A stretch of 64,000 nt of DNA, from assembly GCA_032622095.1 (NCBI GenBank), contig CP136067.1, forward strand, positions 90,446,707 to 90,510,706, given 5' to 3'. Shown one piece after another: positions 54,505 to 64,000 of the stretch. The position numbers and the translations under genes are program-made. The stretch's first letter is position 1, and each line of letters opens with the position of its first letter. The notes below the pieces were generated by a model, which was given only the letters and a program-made list of their open reading frames with translations, had not been told where the DNA came from and did no database searches. This DNA comes from Siphonodentalium dalli. Taxonomy: Eukaryota; Mollusca; Scaphopoda; Gadilida; Siphonodentaliidae.

Positions 54505-55225
54505 GTGAGATCTATTCTAAAGCGGGGATTTCGTGTTGTGCATGCTTTGTGGTGTGAGTGTGTTTGCGATCCGTCCGATCTGCATAAAAGGGACTCTAAA
54601 GTGCTGGAGGTCATCCGCTTTTTAGACATGTCTAACACAGTGCGCGTTGCTTTGTTTGGCAGTAGTCACCTTTCTCGTCTTTACCAGTGGCTGAATGTGC
54701 GCCGTTCTTGGTTGGATCTCCCGGACAAAGAGGTTCGCTTCTTTGCCCGTGGTGGCTTGAATTTAGCAAATTGTTCTGGGCTGTTCTGGGATTGTATGGA
54801 TTGGCACCCCCATTCTGTTGTTATACAGTTTGGGGGGGAATGACATCGATTCTGTCGTGAACGAGGGTTGGCTAGCTCGCACTTTGTGCGAATTCATCAA
54901 GGAATTCCACGACCGTGGTATTGCAGTGTTCTTTGGTGAGATTTTGCCTCGTTCACGATTTAGATTTGATCCTGATCTTACGGTTGAACGGTACAATGAG
55001 GTGCGAAAGTTTTGCAATGATGAAATCAAGGCTAAACTTTGGCAACTTAAACGATTTGTTATTTTCAAAGACATCAAGTTTCCGGGACAATATGACGAGG
55101 ATCACGTACATATAGCCGCTCACTCGACGGGAAATTGTGAACGACCGCCTATAAAAACGTATTTTAAGGTGATCGAGTTGAAGCTTAGGCATCTTCGAGA
55201 TTACACCTGCGCTACGTTTGGTTAG
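54505..55225 (+). pseudogene. SGNH/GDSL-type hydrolase ORF broken by one base in a G-run
   Basis: Two overlapping frames make one protein of about 240 residues. Block I is VALFGSSHLSRL (nucleophile Ser in GSS), block II is ARGGLNL, block III is GGND and block V is DEDHVHI with the Asp and His of the triad. The first frame ends at 54840 within TTTGGGGGGGAATGAC; the family motif GGND would need six Gs, but seven are present, so a single extra G shifts the frame. Everything after it (to TAG 55225) is open. SGNH domains occur in ORF1 of CR1-like LINEs and other retroelements as well as in host esterases; no polymerase lies next to this one. It may be a recent pseudogene, an assembly error in a homopolymer, or a mobile-element ORF. 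Confidence 0.75.
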
Positions 55226-55439
55226 CATGTTGTCTGTGTTAAACATGGGTAGTTGAACCTGAACTGACAGGTATCATATTATGTGGCTACTCTGGCCCAT
55301 TAGCATCAAAATTGATTAACTTATAAACTATTGTCAGGAAAACCGTTTTCTTCACATTGCATATAAAATACAATTAATGTGGAGAACACTCTGATATTAC
55401 CTCTATCGATTAATATATCCTTGAGTTATTGTGGAAAGT
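55226..55439. other. Spacer, nothing recognised
   Basis: Short spacer between the SGNH ORF and the tandem array. Confidence 0.4.
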
Positions 55440-57100
55440 GATAGTCACACAAAGGTGCACCAGTACAAATCACACATGAGCATGCAGTCACTCCATATAT
55501 ACATACATGAATACCACGTAAATGGCCATGTGCCACTCGCTGTATAGACATACACCTAACCCATTACCATACAGCCACAATTGGGTTACCCATACACCAA
55601 CGCATTGTCATATAGCCGTGAATAACATTGCAGACACACCAGGTATACTCCCACACATCACATTACCTGTATACATATTCACTACATACATGAACACAAA
55701 GTAACCTCTTGTATACCTATTCGCCTAACCTTAGGCCATACAGTCACTCCATGTATATGTATTTGCCACATGCATAGCTATACAGCCACTAAATATATAC
55801 ATATACACCTCACCGATGACCATACAGTCACTCCATACCTGTTAGCTACATCCATTGTTATATATTACTTCTTGTATATCTATTTGACTCACCAGTGGTC
55901 ATACAGGCTCACTCCCTGTATATATACATATTTGCGACACCCATGGCCATATAGCCACTCAAGATATACATATACACCCAACCCAAAACCATAGAGTCAC
56001 TCTAGGTATATACATATAACCTCACAAAAGTGGCCTTACAGTCCTTCTAGATATATCAATGTCTCGGACCGCGCATACGGCCATCCATACACTCCAGACT
56101 TGCATATACAACTGACCCATGACATTTCAGCTTCTCGTTGTATACGCATAAACCACATTCGTGATCATAGTCACTCCTTGTATATCAATTCACCCCGCCA
56201 TTAATTTTGTCATACTGTCAATCCCCATACATATGTACATATTGGCCGTGCCATGGCCATGTAGTCACTCATCATATACATATACACCTCACCCATGACA
56301 CAGCGTCACTCCAGGTGTGTATAAATACCTCACCATACAACCTTTCTAGATATACCAATACCCCGCACACACGGCCATTCGTACACTTCAGACTTGTATA
56401 TACAGCTCAATCGTGACAATTCAGCCACTCGCTGTATACATATACACCCTCTCCACGAGCATTCAGCTAGTTACTGTATGCTTGTACAACCACCAAAGAC
56501 AATACAATAGTACATATTAACATATACATCCCATCCATCACCATGAGGTTGCTCTCTATATACACTAGCCGCCAATGGACATCAAAGTGTACTCCAGGTA
56601 TGCATATACACTTCAACAATGACCGTGCAGTCATTCCATGTATACATATACACATTGCCCATAACCACACCCTATTTATACATACACCCATCCATTACCA
56701 TACATCCAACATGTGTATACATATACACCCGCCCATGACAATACATCCACCCAATGTACATATGTACAGGCCACCACTGACCACACAATCACTCCATTTA
56801 TACATACAGGACAGTGTAGCTGCTCTCGTTATGACCATACACCACTTCAACGACCAGACAGCCACTCACTGTACAGGACAGTGTAGCTGCTCTCGTTATG
56901 ACCATACACCACTTCAACGACCAGACAGCCACTCACTGTAAACATGTTCAGCTACTCCTTATATATATATACATCTCACTATGGACATCCCATCCATGAC
57001 CATATAGTCACACATTGTATAACTATTCACACCATTCATGAATACAACAGTTCCATGTATACCTACTCACATCGCCTATGACCAGACAATCAACAGACAT
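55440..57100. repeat. Tandem array of diverged ~45-bp units
   Basis: Units are built on 'ccatacagtcactcc.tgtatatacatatacac.tcac.catga', repeated some 35 times with strong divergence across 1.65 kb. All ORFs here (55522-55704, 55770-55994, 56543-56941) are by-products of the array. Confidence 0.8.
56805..56938. repeat. Perfect tandem duplication of 67 bp
   Basis: TACAGGACAGTGTAGCTGCT...GACAGCCACTCACTG occurs twice without a mismatch, inside the older diverged array. This is recent unit amplification. Confidence 0.9.
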
Positions 57101-57379
57101 ACACACTGTATTAAGTTGACCAATGTTGATGCTAATGGACCAGAATATCCACTTAATATGATCCATCTCAGTTCGGTTTCAACGTTCTGCCCATTTCCGT
57201 TCAAAAACAAGGAAGCTTTAGGCAAAATCCATATTGCATTCATCAAAATGAATTTGTCATGACTCGTAGGGTACCGGGACAATCAGAATAGAACATTTAG
57301 TTGATTAAGTAGCACGTGAGTCACAATTGATTATGTATACATATAAACCACGTATATACACATATGTTTATGTATATAA

Positions 57380-58330
57380 TAATGTTTTCCAAACTTGGTT
57401 GCCATTTTGGAAGCCATCTTGAGTAATTTTGTCTAAAGCAACTCAGTGTGACACATGTAACACATATCAAAACAATAGACATCTTTGATACCAAACATAG
57501 TTCCATTTTACTTTCAAAATATGGCTCAAACCTGAACAGCGATGTTTTGCCGATTTTGATATCAGGATTGTGACAGAAAATTTCGAATAATTCTGGTAAT
57601 TTCAGTGGTTAAAATAGTAACAAAATACCAAAGGTGCATCATAAATGTTAGTACTCAAGCTATACTAGTCAACTGTGTGCATCACCCTAACTTGTAATCG
57701 GTTGCGTGGCACGCTGGGATAATAATTACCATTTTCCATATTTTGGTGGCCATATTGGCAGCCATTTTGAGCCAAAGTGACAATTTTGTTACCTTTGAAT
57801 TCGAATATCAATAAGATATAGAATGGATCAGTTACATTGCACAGTTCTTCCCACTTCTTGATGAAATATGATTAGAATCTTGGGGATCTTTTGTGAAATG
57901 TTATACCGCGTTTTGTAAAATCGATTTGTTGAGTGATCAGAAGGGGTGTGGACCTCATGAACAGCATATTTCATTGCTCCAATTGTTAGTTAACATGATA
58001 TATACAAAATAAAGCCAAAATTCTCAACCAGTTCCAAACCACGGACACTTATCTTAAAGATATTATTAAAAAAACGTAAAAAATCCACTTCCGGTCGCCA
58101 TTTTAGCGGCCATCTTTGACGGGGAGTTCCAATTTTGGCACATAAAGGTGGCGTTATGTCTTAGCGTCACAAAAATGTATACATGTGTATATATATGACA
58201 AGATGTTCTCACTATAATTGCATCAAGCTGACTTATATGAAAATGGCAGCCGTCTTGGACGCCATCTTGAATTACAAAAAATGCGGATTTTAACGGGTTT
58301 TGGATATGTTCTGGAGGATATATTCCTCTT
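57380..58330. repeat. Dispersed repeat rich in 'gccattttgg...gccatcttga'
   Basis: Several partial units share 'ggttgccattttggaagccatcttgag', 'gccattttgagccaaagtgaca', 'cttgatgaaatatgattag' and 'gcatatttcattgctccaat'. They match 9830-10200. The 'gc(g)gccat.tt' words are also in the array at 22505-23075 and near 60480. Confidence 0.65.
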
Positions 58331-59178
58331 CAAAATGATATACAAACCAACTTAGTCCAATTTTGTTCTAGGTCAAACCTTTTATCGACCAGACTACTAC
58401 GCGTCACCAACGCGACACTTCATCCCTATCCAAATGCAGTTACATAACTATTGCGATTTAGTGTAAACAATATTTATTTGAACAAAAGAACAGAACACCA
58501 CATTGACAATTATACATATTGAGCAAAAAAATATAGTTAAAATGAGGATTAGATAACAAGCCATGAGCCTATGGCTTTTATAAAAATCTTTTCCTCCAAA
58601 AATGTTACCCCGAGTGTCAATACAGACAGCTACAGGGTAAAGAGGACGGGAATTTGAATATTGTTCTGTGTTTTCAAATAAATGTTGGGAAGTTAGTTAA
58701 GCGAGTGCAGGGATCAGAAAGATGGAGGAGTGATAGAAGGGAGAAGATTATGAAATAGACAAGACAGATAATAAAGTAGGTAGAAAAGAAGTGTGATAAA
58801 TGCTGTATACAATAATCCCTCAGTCATAGTCTAAATTTTACATTATGGCGTTAAATCATGGTGTATTGTCCAATATAGAAACGGAATTAGACCCCAAATA
58901 TGTCTCGGCACCCAGGAGAGATGATGCATGAAAATAAGTATATATTAGAATAATTGTTATACTTGTTGTGCGTATCAATATAATCTAGATACAATTAGTA
59001 CATGTAAGTACAATCAGTAGTAAGTCCATTAATATGCCAAGGTCAGCACGGTTGAGCATGCACTCCGTGGGCAGACAGACGGATATGCCCAAACACAATG
59101 TGCAGAAACGCGACTTTCATATTTATACATACAAGTTATGCACCTCATGTTCACATACACGACCCCTGCACACGGAGC

Positions 59179-60200
59179 TCACACATTATCGAAACGTCGA
59201 CTTTGGATAATAAACAGTTGTACAGTTTCAAATATTATAGAATTTGTTTCATCGGACATCTCATTAGACCCATATAATAGGACATCAATGTTCACATCTG
59301 GTCGCGAAAATGGTAGAGCGGCTATCATATCAGCTCTAATTTGACTATATTGGGGACATTGCAAGAGAAAGTGGTACGCGGATTCAACTACAAATTCTCC
59401 ACAAGAGCAAAATGGGGAATCTCTTACGTAATTTACAATAAGATCTTTGTTCAGATGGCTGCACCCCAGTCTCATTCTTGTGTGATATACTTGGCCTCTA
59501 CGAGAGTGACTATGATAATAAAACTTAGCTAAATTAGTATGACCGACCTTCAGAAGACGCTTGAATTCTTCCACGGTTGATGATGCTTTTATTGAGACAG
59601 GTATATTATTCCATGCGCGTATTGCTGACGGTAAGAACGTATCCATATATTTATTTCTGTTACTATTTGGAGGGTGAATAATTACGCGTCTGTGATTTTA
59701 TCCGGAAGATGTCGAATCGGGTTTGATCATGGTTGAAAGATAAGATGGGGCTTGATTTCTATGCATCTTGTAAAATAATATCATTTGTTGAGTATGTCTC
59801 CTGGATAAAAGGGTTTCCCAACCAGTTTCAAGTAATAAGTTTTTATCACTGACACTTCTGGTAGCCCCAGTAACAATCCTCGCCATCTCATATTGAATAT
59901 CTTCAATTTTGTCACTCTTATAAATTGGTATATTGTTCCAAACAGGTGACGCATATTCTAGTATCGGCCTTACATATGAGAAATAGGATTTTTCGAGTGT
60001 TGTCCTGCTCAGTCGGAATTTATGTCTCCGAATATGATTTACTCTTTTCCAAGCCTTTTCGGTTATCGTTTGTATATGAGTTTCCCAGGATCCGTTGTTA
60101 TCGAAAGAGACACCTAGATGTTTATGAGAACTTACCTCTGTAACTATTGCGATTTGCAATTGGCTACAATGATTCATGCGAATTGTTATTTGGCCGCCGA
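59179..60200 (-). pseudogene. 5'-truncated LINE reverse transcriptase (Jockey/CR1-like), C-terminal part
   Basis: The minus-strand frame begins near 60200 and reads EVSSHKHLGVSFDNNGSWE, YFSYVRPILEYASPVWNN and ARIVTGATR, the typical thumb-side region after the catalytic core. The second part has FLPSAIRAWNNIP and a terminal Cys/His cluster FCSCGEF...HFLLQCPQY. Both parts are in the same frame, interrupted by a single TAA at 59695-59697. The catalytic core and endonuclease are missing, as expected from 5' truncation during insertion. The 3' UTR probably extends to about 58460, where a T/A-rich 'atatttatttg' end resembles the end of the LINE remnant at 20353. Confidence 0.85.
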
Positions 60201-60230
60201 CATGTCAGGATGTACTGGTATATGAAATTT

Positions 60231-62195
60231 GAGGATATCTGCATGGAATAACCGAAGTTGTGCCAATTTTGACTTAACTGGATAAAACTGCAGATTTATT
60301 GGACCTTTTCGTCAATCAATTATTCATCACAATAAATGAGTTCGTACAATATATAAGAGTTCTTCAGTTTGTTGAGGAGCACCAGCGAATGAATTTCTTA
60401 ATGAACAATTCCCTTATCCCCATATGACGAACCCAGTTTAATTTGTGTCTGTAAGTTTGAAAATGTTCGATGTTGGTGGCCGTTTTGGATGCCATCTTAA
60501 CACAATTATCAGATATGAAGTGTCCGATGCTGTATATATCGTCAATTGTGTCTGGTGCCACAAAATTCGCCACAAAATAAGAAAAAAACTCCCAGTTCAA
60601 CGTAAGTCTCACTCATCAGCATTTGCTAGCCATATGTGACCAGTTGAAATATATATATATAATCGGCTTTGTACAAAAATTCAAATAAAAATTGAAAAAA
60701 TATGAAATAGTTGACAAAAATGTAATCATGCAAGGTTTTATGAATTTACATTTTCTGGACCAGTATCCTCGGTGACTTTTCCATACCCCTGTCAAAATTT
60801 AATCACAATGTTGTAAAATTTTGAGAAATTAGTAAAAAAATAAAATATTTCACCATTTTTCCCAAAATTTTCATCTAAAACATGTTCGGACAAGGTTGTT
60901 TATAATTCCCCTTCATCAATCTCTACACTTTTTAATTTTATGCCCCTAAAGCATCATTTACATGCGGCATTCTAAGTGTAAACTATGCAATTCATTTTTT
61001 TGAGAAAATTATATTTTAGGGGGTGGGGTTAAGTTTATGCCCACAGCGCATTTTCACAGATATATAATTATTAGTCCATCATCCAAAATTGTTTTGCTAG
61101 GTCTTTGGGGCAATTTTTTAGATATGTTGCCCGCCAATGTTTCACAAGTTATAGCCAATTGTATGTGACACTATTTTTCAAAATTCAAGTAAATTTTCGC
61201 AATTTCAAAATATTTATCGCAATTTTTTCGAACTAACTTATACATTGGTCCAGTGTTGTATCTCATGTTGTTTTATGGTGATCTGTAATTAATATAAACA
61301 ATGTCTTATTCACTTTATAACCGCAGTCATATTTTAATGCGCGGACACTTGTACTCGATGAAATTTTTATTTGATTAAGAGGTAGGAGTTTTCTTCCCTG
61401 AATAAATCTATTTTGGGACACACTCTGAAGCGGACAACAAGCAAAATCGGATGCGTCATATAATCACATTTAATTTGACATAGAAAAAACCTTTGTTGGA
61501 GGGGGGGGGGGGTGCAGCAAACTTCTAAACTAGAGGCTTTATGAGAATTGGCCCACGGACTATATATATAATACATAATAAATATAATATTAAGATAACA
61601 AAAACACATAACTAATGAACTCAATATAAGGAGCTTTTATATTCAACTCGCTTGGAATCCAATAGCTGTTAGTGCATCATATATCAAGTATATATATCTT
61701 ACTTGCGCGAAATTAACTTAATTTTTACTGCTATGGATGGGATAACACCAAAAATATTTGGGAAATGTATAAATTATCTATAAATGCGTGTACCTTTAAT
61801 TCAGGTACGATATATATAGTAAACTCGGTACCCAATATACCGGAGGACGTGGGGCTTTCTTGCTGATTCTGAAACTGACTGACTTTCTGAGTGATTCTGA
61901 AACTGCCTATACAACAGGGTTATCTGCCTATCATTAGCTTATTTCAGCTTCAGGTGGGCAAGACATGGTACCTCTTATCGTGGACTCAAGTGTCAATATT
62001 GACACCCCCTTTACTCACATATGGGTCATCTGATTGGGATGCCTGGAGTATGGATGCAAGTTTAGATAAGCCAAACGTCGCGAAAATGACAACGTTAAAA
62101 CAAAAATGGTACACAGTCTCAACAAAATCAGTTAGCCCCACCAACATCATATCAGTGCAGCAAGACCCACCAACAATAGGACTGCGTAGACTCAA
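60231..62195. other. No recognisable gene
   Basis: A weak 'gttggtggccgttttggatgccatctt' unit of the 57380 repeat lies at 60472-60498. A G12 run is at about 61499-61512. A 128-residue plus-strand ORF (61891-62277) runs into the GAY array and is not recognised. Confidence 0.45.
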
Positions 62196-62199
62196 CGAA

Positions 62200-64000
62200 A
62201 ATTCAAAGTCGACGACAATGATGTCGACCTTGACGGAAATGAAGACGACGATTGCGACGGTGGTGGCGACGGTTTGATGATTGTGGCAACGACGACGATG
62301 GTTATAATAATGATGACGGTGATGATGATCACAACAACGATGATTACGACGACGACGACGCTATCGACGATGATGATGATGATGATAACGACTACAACGA
62401 CGGTGATGATAATAATGATGATAACGATGACGTTAACGATCACGGCGGCGATGATGATGACGATGACGCTGATGATAGTGGTGATGGTGGTGATAATGAT
62501 GATGACGACGATGGTAGTGGCGATGGTGACGATGATGACGATAACGATGATGATGATGACGATGACTAGTGAATGTGATGATGATGATCATGATGACTAT
62601 GATAATGATATATTGCGATGATGACGACGACGGAAAAGATGGTGATCATAACGATACTGATGACGACGATGATGATGACAATGACGATGATGCTGGTGGA
62701 GGTGATGCTGACGATGATGACGATAATGACGACGGTAATGACGGTGACGATAGCGATACCGATGATGATAACGATGACGATGATGATGGCGGTAATGCCG
62801 GTGATTGTGATGACGACGCTGTTGGTGATGGTGATGATGATGATGACGACGATATCGATGGCTATGATGACGATGATGATGATATATGATGATGAGAACG
62901 ACACTGTGACGATAACGAGACGACGACGATGATGACGATGATGACGATGATGCTGGGGATGATGGTGTGATGATGATGATGATGGCAACGACGAGGATAT
63001 CGATGCCGACGATGCTGATAATCACGATGGTGCTGGTGATGGTGGTGATGATGTTGATGATGAAAATGACTATGATGGTGATCATGACGATATATGATGA
63101 TGATAATGATCCAGATGACGATAACGATGACGATGATGATGACGATGGCGATGATGGTGGTGATAGTGATGATGGTGGTGATAATGATGATGACGATGCT
63201 GCTAGTGTTGATGGTGATGATGATGATGACGATGACGATGATGATGGTGAAGGTGATGATGATGGTGATGACTATGATGATGATACATGACGATAATGAC
63301 GACGGTAAGGATCGTGTTGATAACGATACCGATGACGATGATGACAATGACGATGATGATGGTGAAGGTGATGATGATGACGATAATGACGACGGTAATG
63401 GTGACAACGATGATGACGACGATGATGATTATGATGATGGTGATGTTGGTGATGCCGGTGATGGTGATGACGACGCTGTTGGTTATGGTGTTGATGCTGA
63501 TATTGATGACGACGATGATGACGATGACGATGATGCTGGTGATGATGATGATAATAATGACTATGATGGTGATATATGATGATGATAACGACACTTTGAC
63601 GATAACGATGACGATGATGGTGATGGCGATGCTGGCGATGATGGTGATGATGATGATGATGACGAAGATGACGATAACGATGCCGACGATGACGATCACG
63701 ATGATTTTGGCGATGGTGGTCCTGATGATGATGATGATAATAATGATAACGATACCGATGACGATAACGTTGACGGTGATGCAGGTGATGCCGGTGATGC
63801 TACTGATGATGGTGATTATGATGATGGTGTGATAATGATGATGACGATGATGCTGGTGGTGATGGTGATGATGATGATGATGATGGCGATAATGATGGTA
63901 AAGGTGATGATGATGTTGACTATGATGATGATGACATATGGCGATGATGACGACGGTAATGAAAACGATACGGGTGGCGACGATGGTGATGATGATGATG
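62200..64000. repeat. GAT/GAC triplet array, at least 1.8 kb, open at the window end
   Basis: Nearly every triplet in one phase is purine-any-pyrimidine (GAT, GAC, GGT, GCT, AAC, AAT). A marker phrase like GATATATGATGATGATAACG recurs near 62880, 63088, 63568 and, altered, near 62606, 63283 and 63935, which suggests higher-order units of about 200-370 bp. All six frames are open in long stretches, and the Asp-rich frame is repeatedly closed by TGA or TAG. I do not call a gene here. Confidence 0.9.

Noticed and set aside
55522-56941. Several ORFs in the 55-57 kb region
   Set aside because: They are read-throughs of the ~45-bp tandem array.
62252-63832. Long Asp-rich ORFs that could be an acidic biomineralisation protein
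   Set aside because: All six frames are open in the triplet array, the Asp frame is closed several times by TGA/TAG, and there is no signal peptide or exon border.

Overview
The window looks like AT-rich nuclear DNA of a marine invertebrate, most likely a lophotrochozoan and probably a mollusc. The evidence is indirect: spliced exons of a PAN plus C-type-lectin gene with a Cys-rich linker, an intronless nicotinic-receptor-like subunit, Pao/BEL and LINE remnants, and dense foldback elements and tandem repeats. No prokaryotic operons, rRNA or tRNA genes were seen.

Two host genes stand out. (1) A minus-strand gene spans about 17.9-36.35 kb. I assembled four coding exons by hand (36345-36007, 27951-27846, 26911-26705, 18099-17897). 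Every junction has GT-AG borders and compatible phases (0, 1, 1), giving a 284-residue PAN/Apple - Cys-rich linker - C-type lectin protein. A TATA box lies about 80 bp before the first ATG. (2) A plus-strand single-exon Cys-loop receptor subunit of 388 residues lies at 39175-40341 and appears intact.

Most of the rest is mobile or repetitive DNA. 1-9.8 kb: hairpins, a MITE, a partial tandem duplication (4051-6426) with a short ORF and satellite monomers, and minisatellites. 13.6-16.5 kb: a TTAA-flanked MITE with two perfect hairpins, beside a 2.3-kb foldback. 17.7-27.7 kb (lectin introns): tandem repeats, a TTA-flanked MITE, a LINE 3' fragment, and a decayed copy of an uncharacterised repeated protein family interrupted by a hAT-like MITE with an exact 8-bp target duplication. 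28-36 kb: more hairpin MITEs, a 2-kb TIR element and small foldbacks. 38.1-38.7 kb: a GAY triplet array. 41-43.3 kb: a second copy of the 2-kb TIR element, inserted in a 50-bp minisatellite. 45.0-46.3 kb: a hAT-like non-autonomous element with an exact 8-bp target duplication. 46.6-50.3 kb: a dead Pao/BEL element. 54.5-55.2 kb: an SGNH-hydrolase ORF broken in a G-run. 55.4-57.1 kb: a tandem array. 58.5-60.2 kb: a 5'-truncated LINE. 62.2-64.0 kb: a second GAY array that runs off the window.

The observations I rate highest are the assembled lectin gene, the shared hairpin core found inside MITEs with different termini, the MITE whose removal restores the interrupted reading frame, and the paired 2-kb TIR elements carrying a non-transposase ORF.
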